64,000 nt of DNA from Cristatella mucedo (Eukaryota > Bryozoa > Phylactolaemata > Cristatellidae), in NCBI GenBank assembly GCA_009760855.2, contig WPIO01000122.1, positions 524,001 to 588,000 on the forward strand, given 5' to 3'. Position numbers and translations under genes: made by a program. Shown in pieces: positions 11,600 through 22,565 of the stretch. Position 1 is the stretch's first letter, and each line of letters opens with the position of its first letter. Below the pieces are notes generated by a model, which did no database searches, had not been told where the DNA came from, and saw only the letters and a list, made by a program, of their open reading frames with translations.

Positions 11600-12470
11600 C
11601 AAAAGCATGTTTATAAAATATTGTACTAAGACCAGTAAACTGATTGGCATGAAAATTGGCACGAAGAACACTGGTAGCATTTCCTATCGTTCGATGTATA
11701 ATAGCTGGTTTTGACCTTCTTATGACCTTTAAAAGTTCAAGGTCACGTATAGCACTGCTGGTTATTTCAGTTCCAAATTTTTTCGGATTAAAACGTAATT
11801 GTAGAAATATGGCAAACCACTTAAAAAATGCAAGACAATCGACTGGAGACTGACCACTCACAAAAAACTTTTAAAAAAAATTTGACATCTTAAACTGTTG
11901 ACTATCACGAACGCACCCACAGACACTTTGTCACAGGCACATTATATGTATACACACCCATCATGCATACATGTGGAGGGGTGAGTTTAGAGGCAGGTGA
12001 GCTCCACCTATATTCCAAGTTTCACATAGATCGGTGCAGTATCGACCAAGTTGTAGAATTTACCAGGTACCATGTACTACTGCTGTGACAGCACTCAGAG
12101 AAGCTAACTTAAAGGTGCCAAAGGTACATGTAGGTGACATGGAATAACAAGTGTTACTATATTTGTCGCAATACAACATTGAAACACATACTTAGGAGCA
12201 TGTACTTCGAATTTCACGTTGATTGGATCACAAGTAGCCTACCTGTGACATTTTTACGCCATGTGAGATCAAGGATGACAAAGGCTTAGCACAACAAACA
12301 CAGCCAGTTTTCACCAAAACAAGTCAATCTACTGAGGTCCAATACGCATGCGAGAAGGCTGGAATGATTCTGTAACTACAATCAATCATACATTCCAAAG
12401 TTTTAAAGATGTCGGATCATCATTTTAGGAGATATGACATAAATGACAGCAGGCATTGGACCGTCGTATG
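11600..12470. repeat. Degenerate repeat with roughly 190-bp spacing
   Basis: A related motif of the form TTCCAA(G/A)TTT..., followed by a GATCGG/GATTGG/GTCGGATCA-like run, recurs near 12013, 12205 and 12393, with a looser copy at 11769. AAGGTCA-like half-sites lie between copies. The units are strongly diverged. It may be a decayed tandem or satellite-like array. No gene is seen here. Confidence 0.35.
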
Positions 12471-12779
12471 CAGATAAACTTGAGAACTCCAAGGTAGAAC
12501 CAAGAGGCAGCACTAGGAAACGCTATAATCACACGAACAATTCAATAAATACATAAATATGGATCTTAGGAATAGGTCGACCTAACAAGTACCTTATACA
12601 GCCTAAGCAGATCATATCCGCGATAGGTCTCATACGGCAGGCCGGCAATCCAGGGTACAGCCGGGCGGCTCACCGGCATTCGCCAATACAAATATCTAAC
12701 TAGTAACGACATAAATGAGAACTTGAAATCACCTAGATTTCCTTGAATAGAAATGAATCAACATTTTCAGACTGGCTTC

Positions 12780-13400
12780 CAGTACACGACGCACTAGTTC
12801 AATCCAAATCACCACGCTGACCGGCCGCCGAACAAAGGACCACTCGCGGCCGTCGCCTCGCGCGTTATGGCGGCTACAGGAACTGGATCAGCTGTCCCAG
12901 GATTCATGCGGTGCCGTGATAATGGACTCCTTAGTTACGGCGGCACCGGCAGCAGTAAATTGTCAATACATTATCCCTAATGTTCGTCTACTGGCCGAAC
13001 GACAGTCACTTCCGGTTTGTGATCTAATGTAAACATACCAATGTAAGCAAGTTTCAGCCTGGTGCAGTGGGCCTTGGAATGCCGTTTACCGACGGTTGCT
13101 ATGGGCGGGGCGGGGAAGCAGAGGCGTGACTAGGCACCCTGCCGATAGGGGGTTTACTCTTTTATCATCTTGTTGTATACTACCAGTCGGACGTGTGATC
13201 TCGAGGGGCGTGTCATTTACGGAAATTCTTTGCGTTTTATCATTTCCCAGTTATTTTTTAAGGGTCCGTTTAGGGCTGAATAGCTTGTATTCGCAGAGTT
13301 CACCAGAAAACCGCAGTTCCGGTTCAGTTATTTTTCAAACAAAATTATTTTGTTGACCTCGATGTACGACTTCCGGTTTAGATACGTCTTACATAATAAT
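12780..13400. promoter_or_regulatory. CpG-rich promoter-like region with ETS-type sites
   Basis: CpG density is clearly above the rest of the window (GCGGCCGTCGCCTCGCGCG is an example). ETS-type cores occur at 13008-13015 (ACTTCCGG), 13315-13322 (AGTTCCGG) and 13369-13376 (ACTTCCGG), all in the same orientation. ETS sites close to a start are common in animal housekeeping promoters. There is no transcript evidence, so the role is inferred. Confidence 0.35.
12867..12954 (+). CDS. Possible short first coding exon
   Basis: An ATG within a TTATGGCGGC context opens MAATGTGSAVPGFMRCRDNG and runs 29 codons to a possible GTAAAT donor at 12955; without splicing the frame stops at 12980. The Ala/Gly-rich start beside CpG-dense DNA is typical of first exons, but I could not find the next exon, because retroelements fill the following kilobases. 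Confidence 0.22.
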
Positions 13401-13569
13401 TTTATTGACCATGTTCCAGTCATCTTACAACCACCAAAATTTGAGCTTGCAATTATAACTAGTTTATCTTTAATGCGCGAATTTCAAATTAATTGACCAT
13501 TTTTGTGGACCTACCTCCTTATTTCGGAGGCTACCCGGTTAAAGGTTAAACGGGTTCTCTAACTGTTTG

Positions 13570-13593
13570 CGTGACTGCGATAAAGCAGTCACG
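13570..13593. repeat. Perfect 9-bp inverted repeat, 6-base loop
   Basis: CGTGACTGC and its exact reverse complement flank GATAAA, giving a stable stem-loop. It sits at the edge of the CpG-rich patch and is followed by a further GGTC...GACC pair. There is no sign that it is a known RNA. Confidence 0.6.
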
Positions 13594-13894
13594 GTCGGGG
13601 CGGCCTGACCGACTCATTATTTGATGCACCAGAAGCTACAGATCAGCCCGGTCTGCACGCCTCATAACTGCCAGTCTCGCAAAATTACTATTAATGTGCG
13701 ATTAGCTAAGTAGTGCCCTACTTATTGAAAAAGAAGTCTCCTGCGATAGGAATCAAGAGGTCACTGTGTGTTGTTAGGGTAAAATACTGCTAATATATAC
13801 CCACTCAGAAGTAGTGCTGTTAAGTTTATGTGAGCAATCATCCTCACTTCTGTAACTCACTGCTTGCCAGTTTATAAAAATGCATCTAGTGATC

Positions 13895-14157
13895 ACCGCA
13901 TCTAGTGGGTCCCTGTAATTCGTACTTTATACGCTTGAGTGCACTAACAATTCCATTGAAGCACACTTGACACTTGCATGCTGACCATGTGACTGTCACC
14001 CCTAACCTTGTTTATTCTTGTTGTCTATCAAGCATGCTACCACTAAGCAATTGATCGCGTTTCCTTGGCAGCGAATGCAAAGCGCTTAGAAATAGGCTGA
14101 GTTCTCTGAGAGCACTTTATCAAATTTATTATTAATAATATTATTATTATTATTAGC
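13895..14157 (+). mobile_element. LINE-A 3' end
   Basis: A + strand LINE-A 3' UTR: the run after the ORF (TAGTGGGTCCCTGT), the stem-loop in diverged form and an ATT/ATA tail up to 14157. The coding part is missing. Confidence 0.8.
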
Positions 14158-14174
14158 AGTCACGAACAGCACGA

Positions 14175-14300
14175 GACTGCTGTGAGTGATGCCACCCACA
14201 AGTTTCGCCACATTTGAGAGTGCCTAAAGTGGGTCAGCTTTTCTCGGCCAAAAAACAGCTAATGGCAGGGCAAGGCAGGTAGATCCAACGGGCTGTAGTG
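14175..14300 (-). repeat. Dispersed repeat, partner at 30920-31035
   Basis: On the minus strand this matches the later segment over about 110 bp (GTTGGATC at one end, TTGG/TGGC-rich pieces inside). Translated, both give a proline-rich opening like the start of a retroelement gag, but neither copy keeps an open frame. Confidence 0.45.
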
Positions 14301-14749
14301 TGTAGTGTGCCGCAATGTAGTGTGCCGCAATGTCTTTTGCTGTTGTAGTTAGTGAAGAACATTGAAGCAAATGTACATGCTTCACATTCGGCCAATAAGT
14401 AAAGCCATTAGGCTTGGGAAGTGCCATCCTACAAATGCATACTATATTTTGCGTCTTCTGCAGCGATTGATCGAGCTCTCATATGCGTATGCATTGAGAG
14501 TAATACAGGTAGAGTCAGGTATGCCGTTCAAGTTCACCGGCTATGACTCAGTGAGACTCCATGTGAGCTGCCACCGCAGGAGCACTATTCTACCCAGGCT
14601 AGGTTCGGTTTGCCGGGACAGGACAGCTGTAATGTGGTAAGGATCACCAGCTAGGCCGACATTTGAACTATGACATGGCCGGATGTGTGGTGACGAGAGG
14701 TCACCGGGGCTCTTGGGTTGGAGAAGTTGGCCGAGGAAGTCGTGCTCTT

Positions 14750-15272
14750 GGACGCTCCGGGTCTAGCCGAGTTATGCACCTGGATAAAGTTCATACGCTG
14801 ACCCACAAGGCCCGCCACGGCTTGGCTCCTTCATACCTAGCTGAACTGCTGCATCAGTTTCAGCCTGTTCGCGCCCTCAGGTCCTGTGTGGACAATAAAT
14901 TAGCTGTCCCATTCCTCCGCTTAAAGACAGTTGGCGACAGAAGCTTTAGCTCTGCAGGTCCTAGACTGTGGAACTCGCTTCCACAATTCTTACGCAACGA
15001 CATCTACTCTCCAACTGCCGACTATGGCACATCTTTTTTAGCGGTCCTGAACTGCTACTTCTATGCTACTCACTACCTCAACTGCTCTCATAACTCTGCT
15101 ATGCTTCCCACTTTCTCTTTGTTGCGTGAGACGAAGTCTGTTGGCTACCGAATGCATACCGAAAGCCGCTTAGGCTGTCAGTGGGCTATACAAAACTCTC
15201 CTGCGTAACACCCACATGGTCTTTATGACTTTGTGGAGTTACTGACGGTGATACCTTACATTACATTACATA
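14750..15272 (+). mobile_element. LINE-B, 3' end with open C-terminal frame
   Basis: This is the best LINE-B 3' end in the window. The frame at 14663-15208 encodes HGLAPSYLAELLHQFQPVRA, then SFSSAGPRLWNSLPQFLRND and LPTFSLLRETKSVGYR. That is the C-terminal region downstream of the RT in CR1/L2-like LINEs. After the stop comes a 3' UTR that can fold (GTAACACCCACA against TGTGGAGTTAC) and a repeated CATTA tail. The element is 5'-truncated, so it lacks endonuclease and RT. Confidence 0.85.
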
Positions 15273-15563
15273 AGTGGTGGCAAGATCAGGCGATTCGGCC
15301 ACGCACGCAAGGCAATGAGTGCCCTAGGCTCGAGCGGTGCTGGACAGCACGCTCGTTTTTGTCTTGTATATTCCTCTTTCCCCGTGTAGCGAGTTTGTGT
15401 TGTGATAGCAGAGCTATCGGGCGAAGCCACAAAAAACTGAGGGTGAGGTCCTGGCACAATTTAAGATGGTTTGGAAAAACGAGGTCTGTTCATTCGTGAT
15501 GCTTCTTATCGCTACATGGTGGCATCGGTGAAGTTATAAAGTGTCGCCCTGAAAATCGAAGAG
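15273..15563 (+). other. Probable leader or LTR remnant of the gypsy element
   Basis: This stretch lies between the LINE-B tail and the first gag-like codons. It is GC-richer than its surroundings. I could not find a matching copy at the 3' side of the element, so an LTR is assumed from position only. Confidence 0.25.
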
Positions 15564-16441
15564 ATGGTCATGTATAACCCTCCGGCTGAGTTTAAATTTG
15601 AATTGCTGGCGTTATGGATGGCTTGGAGAAATTGTTCTTGCCATTTTTTGACGGCAACAAAGTTGACGGCGGATGAACAGGAAGAACAGATAAGTGCTCT
15701 TGTACGCAATGGGGGTGCATGCCCAAGCGACATTCGAAACCTTCATCAATGAGGTCGACCAAGTGAAGGCGTTGGATTTCATCTTGGGAAAATTTGATAA
15801 TTTCATACCGCGAAAGAATGTTATCCACGATCCAGCTATGTTCAACCACCTCTGTCAACATCCTGGGAAATATACCGAGGCATTCACTACTTGATTTAGC
15901 TTCGCACTGCGGATACGGCGAGATGAAAATGAGTCGGTCCGAGATCACCTGGATATGGGCTTGTCAGACCTCAAACTTTCAGAAGTCCTGAATCGAATCC
16001 CGACCTTACGTTAACTGTTGCAGTACAAAAGGCGCGTCAGAGGTGGACGTAAAACCACTGCTGAGTCTACAGCACCCGGTTTCAGATGTCTCTAAGGTTC
16101 GTCGACGACCACAGTCCACTGACTGTCCTAAGCCCTCTGACTTAGAGGCTAGCAGCCACACAGACCGTAGTAGAGCTAAGCTTTTCGAAGACGTAAAAGA
16201 AGCTAACAGCTGCCGGAAATGTAACTCTGCTCACTCTCCTGTACACTGCCCAGCACGCTGCCGCTGTTGCAATATATGTGGAAAGTTGGACCACTATGCT
16301 GTGACTTGCAAATCACCCATACAACCTCATGCTAAAATAAAAATGATCACGACTGAATCCGACAGACAGAACTACACCGTGGATCCCGTTACAATGGGAA
16401 TGATTTCTATTCCTGGACGCCGGGTCTACAATAATCAGTGA
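15564..16441 (+). pseudogene. Ty3/gypsy gag, frameshifted
   Basis: Three overlapping frames carry successive pieces of a gypsy-type Gag: a PPAEFKFE start followed by a KLTADEQEEQ run, then a capsid-like part with KFDNFIPRKNVIHD, then a nucleocapsid with two zinc-knuckle-like units (CRKCNSAHSPVHC, then CNICGKLDHYAVTC). Gag packages the element's RNA. At least two frameshifts break it, near 15.7 and 15.9 kb, so no full protein is made. The zinc-knuckle frame (16043-16441) is open for 132 codons. Confidence 0.8.
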
Positions 16442-18180
16442 TCGAGAAAAAGACTTTGCTTCTAAATGTGTCGTCGTCTTCAATATTTTATAATTTTAAA
16501 ATCTAATATTTAACCTACTCTCACATTCCCATCGTCTAAGGATTGTTTAGTAGCTTTTAGATATTTATTATTTCTTTCTTACTAAGACTGGAGTCCAAGG
16601 AGCCTAATAGGGTAAGAATTATGCATCTCTAACAATTCTACATAGGTATCCCGGCTTCGATATTGTAGAATGCTTATACCCAACCAACCATGGGTGACAG
16701 TAGTTCAATGCTAAAAAAGTCCGTGACACGCTGCCGTAACCTTTACAGATGAACATTAACTGCCCGACGGCATCATTCAGGCTAGACAAAACTTGTTGCC
16801 CTCTGCCAGCCTCGATTAATTGCACTTGCCAACCGGGTGCACGAGAACTGCTCGGCTGAAAACGTCTTTGATCTTGAGGAGTGACCGAGAGAGGCAGCAG
16901 TGAAGTGACGTAGGAAGAGCTTAGCACGAGCCGGGAGGCTCAAATAGCCATCTGTCGTATTTCTGACTTTATCATCAGTCTCATTCCCTCAGGAATGACT
17001 GATTGATGTTGGCAGGCATCGTAACTCTATAGCTCTGACTAGATTTTCAATGAGTGGCACAAATCGGGCTGAAGGTCGTCTTTGTCATGGTCGTCACTGC
17101 CAGCTGTTAGAAAGTTGCCGGACCCGTTTCTTTTAGGATTAGGGGGTGGTAGGACTTTTCACGCCAGCAATTGGAGCCAAGGAGAAAGCCCGAGCCAGCA
17201 CCCAGAGATTTCTTTGGACGGTCATGCCGCAAAATAATCGTGAGTATTTCGTGTTTTTTGTATAGGTTTGTTCGTGACCAAGGTTCCTGCGTAGGGATGT
17301 GGAGCTGTAAACTTGGTTTAGAGTCTGGCAACGTGACAGAGTGAGTGTCTGCAATAGAGCCGAGCCACTGGGGCGGGCCAAAACAAAGTGACCAGTTAGG
17401 AGAGGCCTTGCTTACCTGGTGGTCTTGGGAGCAGACATAATTCGGCTGCCCATAAACGCGCCTCATATCATTAGGCGGTGGAAGTGGTGATGTTTTAGTG
17501 TACCACTGAGTATCAAAAAGCTTGAAAGACGGCTAAGTGTAACCTTCCGGCGAAGTTTATGTTCGACGAACCGATGGTACAGACGACTTGAAAATTTCGT
17601 TTTTAGCCTTTATCATGGCTACCAATTTGACTATGGGGGGAGGGGTAGGTTTCGGCTAGGCGCTCCGATGACAGGCAAGACCACGAAACTCTCCACAAGG
17701 TTTACTCTACAGAAATGACGTTGCGACAAACTCTTTTCTCCAAGTGCAATGCATGCATGGGCATAGCAGACGAACAGCTTGTCTGCTCATGACTTGCAGA
17801 AGTATAGTAGAGCTCAGGCGGGAAATAATCTGCTGATCTCATTAAATGCACCAATTTCTCCACCCAATAAGCGGAAAGGATCCGGCTGCAGAGGCATCGT
17901 GCATTCACCCAATTTCCAAGCTAGGGCACGCCTTCACGATGGTGATTTCACGCCCATGAGAGGATCACGACGTACAGAGAAGTACACTTTTAAGCGATTG
18001 AGGCCACAGGTGAAGCGATATTCCATACGTTAACTATGAGGTTGTCATGTTTAAGTTGTATTTCCTCATGGAGAAATTTGATGACTACCTCGTACTGTTA
18101 ATAAATATCATCCAAGTCTTGCAAGCTGTTTGGTTTTGCTGTCTGCCCTTTGGCACTACTAGGCGCCGGATATCTCCCAG
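16442..18180 (+). other. Scrambled gypsy interior (protease and 5' RT expected)
   Basis: Between gag and the recognisable RT. I could not find a clean protease active site or the N-terminal RT motifs. Near 17545 a second gag-like start (NLPAKFMFDEP) appears, suggesting a second gypsy fragment nested here. Minus-strand frames at 16619-16927 and 17107-17466 are unlikely to be genes. Confidence 0.35.
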
Positions 18181-18900
18181 CGACCGCAGTACGACCACTT
18201 GGATAAGATAGAAGGTGTACCTGTTTGTGTGGACAAGGCTTTCGTGTACGGATACACGGCGGCTAAGCATGACTATATATTACGTCGTGAAGTTTCTACA
18301 AATTTCAAAGTCGGGCACACAGGTGAAGTAAATGAGTATATTCAGCTAACCCACTATGATATTCTTAGGACATATATTAGATGCCATGGGCGTCCAGTAA
18401 TCAGAAAAAATATAGAGGCAATCCAGGACCTCCCTGACCCAACCAACACAGCAGAGCTCAAGAGATGCTGTAGTTTGATTAACTACCTCGGCTGGTTTGT
18501 GCCAAATCTGGCCTCTCTCTAAACCCTAATACACGATCTGCTCTCGCCTGACTGTGTCTGGTATTGGGAGCACAATCAGAAGAAAGCATCTGGGAAGCGA
18601 AGTAGCTCTTGACTACGGCATGGGTATTAGCTTCTTCCTAACCACAGAAATCACCGTTGTGTCACTTCCGATGCCAATAGATATGATCTAGGTATTGGTG
18701 CCTTCTAGGTCCTAGGTGCTATTCAGGAGCAGTTCCGCGGATCGGGAGAGCACGATGTGCGACCAGTTGCATTTGCATTCCGAAAGTTACCTGGGGCTGA
18801 AACGAGATTAGCTCAGATCGATTAATAGTGACCTGGGGCGGTGTGGGCGTACAAGAACTCAGTCAGTTCCTTGTTGGTTTGCCTTTTTTCTAGCTTTGCT
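18181..18900 (+). pseudogene. Ty3/gypsy reverse transcriptase and RNase H, broken
   Basis: The frame at 18199-18522 matches the second half of a gypsy RT: VCVDKAFVYGYTAAKHD stands where family members have the YVDD-type metal-binding box, and IEAIQDLPDPTNTAELKRCC with INYLGWFVPNL is the thumb/connection region. The catalytic box is degraded. Downstream in another frame are RNase H pieces (SDANRYDLGIGA, RPVAFAFRKLPGAE). Stops and frameshifts separate them, so the enzyme is dead. Confidence 0.75.
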
Positions 18901-20420
18901 CATACCAGAAACTGCCTATTCCGTTACTTATGACTAAGTTCATTGACAAGGTTCCTCTTAGATGCATACCTAATTGATGCAAACCATGAGTTTAACCCTC
19001 ACTCCTTGAAAGTACCTGGAAATAGCTTGGAAATAGCTGATACGCTGCCAAGAGTGCCACTGAATAGGAGTGAGGAGCGCGACCACGCCGAAGTCTTAAC
19101 GCCCTAAATAGTCACCGTTGCTGCTAACTTACGTTCAGGAGCTCGCTCGAGCAAAGTAATGTAGGCTAGTTCGGACGGTAACAAGCTTCGGGCTGGCAGT
19201 GAGTATTTGCTGTCAGGGTTGCCTAAATTGAGGAAAGGCCTACCGAAAGCTTTGTGAAACTGCTTTGCCAGAAGTAACCATTTTTACGAGTCGATGTTAG
19301 ACGATCCAATGGATATCATTCAAAGCCTGGAGGCTTTTCTTTTAGAGCGGATCTACGATGGCCACCAAGGAGTGACGAAATGTGGTGACCGAGCAAAGTC
19401 GTGCGTATACTGGCTAGACATTAGGCAAGGCGTTAATACATTTGTCGATGGTTGCAGCTCCTGTAAATACAAATAGAGGAGACAACGGCATGAACAACTC
19501 ATCACGACAGTGTTGCCCAGTGCTACTTGGGAACGGGTCTCAGCCGATTTCTTTGAAAACGAGGTCGATCGCACATTTTTGTAGTCAACTTTTACTCCCG
19601 ATATACGTAAATTACTCCAAATCACCTACGTAAGAACCGGCAACCGAATTACATACTACAATCACTCTTTGAAGCCTACCAGAATCATTGTAGTCTGTAA
19701 ATTCACCACAATTCTTATATAACGAATTTTGTTAATATCCGCGAAATGATACAGGTTTAAGAACGTTACGAACAGCCCACAATTCCCATTAGCTTTCGGA
19801 AAAGTAGAAATAGCTGTGCAAACTGCCAAATCTATTTTGAGGGAGACTGATCAACGCCCGGCTCTAATAATTCAGAAGTCAACGGCATGTACCTCAACAT
19901 TCTTTAGCCCAGCGGAAACTGACCAAGCGACGACAAAATAGGACGAAGTTGCTTGTATTTCCTTGGAGCGGGTAGAACCCCAATGGTAGGCGACAAACAA
20001 GTGCAACAAAACGATAAAAGTGTATACGATCTTCAGCTCAAATTCCATGACATCCGTCATTCTGCTCATTAGCCTCCTCCACTTTAATTCGACTAACAGG
20101 TATTGGTGCGGACTGATAGCGAAAACAACTGGAGCAAACATGGAATTGTGACAGCTTAAGCAAGTACACCTTGGTCATTTGTGTTTTGGATTGACAATAC
20201 CAGCACACGTTGGCGGAAAAGAAGACATATTCGAACGACTAACACCGATCTACAGGTCACTAGCTGTGAATATCTTGGTACTTCCCTAAATCAACCGAAC
20301 GCTGCAACTGCCGTTCAAGATTAGTCTTGAATTACTGCCAATGAAACCCACACTTTCCAATATCAAAATATACGATGTACATCTGGCAGAATTGTAAACC
20401 AGTACGAATGCTCGATATTT
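18901..20420 (+). pseudogene. Ty3/gypsy integrase, broken
   Basis: VPGNSLEIADTLPRVPL marks the RNase H/integrase linker. The frame at 19294-19476 is the HHCC zinc-binding domain (IYDGHQGVTKCGDRAK, then GCSSCKY). Fragments of the integrase core follow in shifting frames (SATWERVSADFFE and a later run matching the region after the second catalytic Asp). No intact DDE triad could be read. The 3' LTR was not identified. Confidence 0.65.
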
Positions 20421-20496
20421 GAAAGTGAGAATTTATTTTTTCTGAACGGCAGTTGGGCTAGCAGAACGACCTATAAAAATGTAGTCCGATCTAGGG

Positions 20497-20575
20497 TTTC
20501 AGCCTAGAGGTGAGCTGCTGGCTCTTTACCACCACGGTAGAGGGTTCGAGTCCTGCAGTAGGCAGTCCTCAACTG
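20497..20575 (+). mobile_element. tRNA-like SINE head
   Basis: A perfect B-box, GGTTCGAGTCC, lies at 20543-20553, with CAGCCTAGAGGTGAGC about 45 bases upstream in A-box position. The run after the B-box (TCCTGCAGTAGGCAGTCC) resembles SINE-1. No acceptor stem can be paired, so it is a SINE relic and not a tRNA gene. Confidence 0.5.
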
Positions 20576-20859
20576 CTCGCTTCAAGAACTTGTTAATATA
20601 TTCGTAATTCGATAGCTTTCTCAAATTCCATGATGTAAGGCACTACCCCTACCACTACCCTACTACCCCTTTACTACCCCCACCCAGGGAGACGACGACG
20701 GGTGTCTTCACCATGCACTCAAGTACTTCGCCCACTCATTATGATTCCGAGCTTAAGGTCAGCAATAAGTACATTGCTACACTTGCAGCGTCTCTGGAAT
20801 AATCTAACCTAGCGTTACCTTGAGTGGTCATGGTCACGTAGTAGATCAACTTGCAAATC

Positions 20860-21680
20860 ACCAACCACTTTACCGACAACTAAGACAGTAAACCATTTAC
20901 TGGCCAATGCTGTGAGGTCTGACTCCCCAGATATTAGGGGCTCAGCCGAAAAGTTTTCAGCCTTCTCTACTGAAAACATGGTGCACATTCGTGCCTCCTT
21001 TAAGCTTTCTCCAACCAAATCAATCACCGTTCCTCAACCTGAGACCTTTCTTAAAAGGTACTCAGATGTTTCTGCCTGTGATGTGGCTGCGCTCATAAGG
21101 GCTAGCAAAAAGAGCTCGTCTCCTGAAGACCCTATACCTTCATCTCTGTGGTCTTCACTTGCAGACCAACTTAGCCCTGCCATAACCAAGATTTTTAATG
21201 CTTCTTTGGGAAAAGGGGTCGTCCCCAAGTCCTTCAAATCGGCAATCGTTAGATCTTCATCGAGCAAGCGGAATTTCAAAACCGTCGGAGACCATGCTTT
21301 TGTTCCTGTGCTCCTGAACTCAGTACGAATGTACATCACAGCGTCCCCTGATAAGACAGAATTTAAAACGAAACTTAAAACGCACCTTTTCATGGCACCA
21401 TTTAGTGGGTCTTTCAGATTCCTCCTTCGTGTGTACGTACGCGTTTAAACTATGCCTGCTGCTTGCGGTTGTTACCACAAAAAATTTTGCATCTCTTTAC
21501 ATGCAGCATTTTTAAAATTCCGAGCATGAGATTCTATTCTCTGTGGGCACAATGCATATGCATTTTTATTATTTCCATTATTTTACTACCGGTAACCATT
21601 TGATTGTGCTTTCTTCACAGCAAATTTTAGTACCTAGAACAATCTTGAGTTATCTAAGAGCTATATATAAAACCTAGCTT
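20860..21680 (+). mobile_element. Chimeric LINE remnant with 178-codon open frame
   Basis: The frame at 20912-21448 starts with the N-terminal RT region seen in LINE-B (SACDVAALIRASKKSSSPED, then LGKGVVPKSFKSAIVR) and switches to a LINE-A-like C-terminus (FKTVGDHAF, SPDKTEFKTKLKTHLFMAPF). RT motifs A to E are missing, removed by an internal deletion that keeps the frame. A diverged LINE-A-like 3' end follows near 21610-21680. It is either a third related family with an internal deletion or a recombinant. Confidence 0.7.
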
Positions 21681-21704
21681 TTTTTATTATTGAGTTGGAG
21701 CGTG

Positions 21705-21905
21705 GTGGATTGCGTCAGTAACGGTCAAACTGTATACCAATTTAGCCCAATTTCGTTTAGGGCCAGCAGGTCAAGGCTTCTTTAAAAAGTAAGGCCGTTT
21801 ATTAATAAGGATTTAGTGCACATTGACCAAATATTCTAGCGAGAAGCGGTAATTAATGCCATTGGATATATCGCAGGCATGATGACCACTAAGTTGGGGA
21901 GATTT
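21705..21905 (-). mobile_element. LINE-A endonuclease fragment
   Basis: Minus-strand similarity to the 5' part of the LINE-A ORF at 47.25-47.42 kb (the region around ALTETRL of the endonuclease). Only about 200 bp remain, with stops. Confidence 0.6.
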
Positions 21906-22439
21906 ACCAAACCTCCTCTGCACCATGTGCAATTAGCGTTTCTTGTGCGTTACAGAAATCTCTTCTGTAAATCAAAGTTTATGAAAAAATAATGTTCGTC
22001 AACCGATGCAGCTAAGACCTGTTTAAAGTTTATCTTTTTTGTTGCTTAACCGTAACAAGAGGGAAGTTACTTACCTATGGGCATCTAAACGCTTATAGTT
22101 TCGGGCGGACTCTACCGAGCCAGAGATGGCAATACCTTTGCCTTCGGCTGTGTTAGATACGAATGCGGCTAATGACCTCCATATTACTTATAAATGCGCA
22201 TATTGCTTCGTTATTGTAGTTCAAATTAATTATTAGAGGTTATTGCTGTGGCTAGGATAATTAGAATTTACATTCACCAAAGAAAAGCGCCAGGAGCAGA
22301 TGCGAGTTCATGATCTGAGAACCTGCTCGCTTGGCGAGAGGAGCGGTTATGAGGAACCCGACATCCAGTGCAAAACGTGTCCTATATTCAAGGTGGCTTG
22401 TAGGCGATGTTCAAGCGTTATTTTCTTAAACAAGTTTTT

Positions 22440-22565
22440 TTTTTATAAAAAATGCACTTGATAAAAAGCCCTCAGAGAACTCAATCTCTCTTTAGGCGCT
22501 TTACACTTGCTGCAAAGGAAACGCGATCAAATGATGAGTGGTATAATGCTTGCTGAAACAAATTA
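22440..22565 (-). mobile_element. LINE-A 3' end
   Basis: Minus-strand stem-loop and first bases of the 3' UTR. The ATT tail has been replaced by a T-rich run. Confidence 0.8.

Noticed and set aside
13096-13356. 86-codon + strand frame beside the CpG patch
   Set aside because: No motif, and it overlaps the putative ETS sites; more likely promoter or intronic DNA.
20497-20575. Possible tRNA gene
   Set aside because: B-box present but the cloverleaf cannot be completed; it resembles the SINE-1 head.
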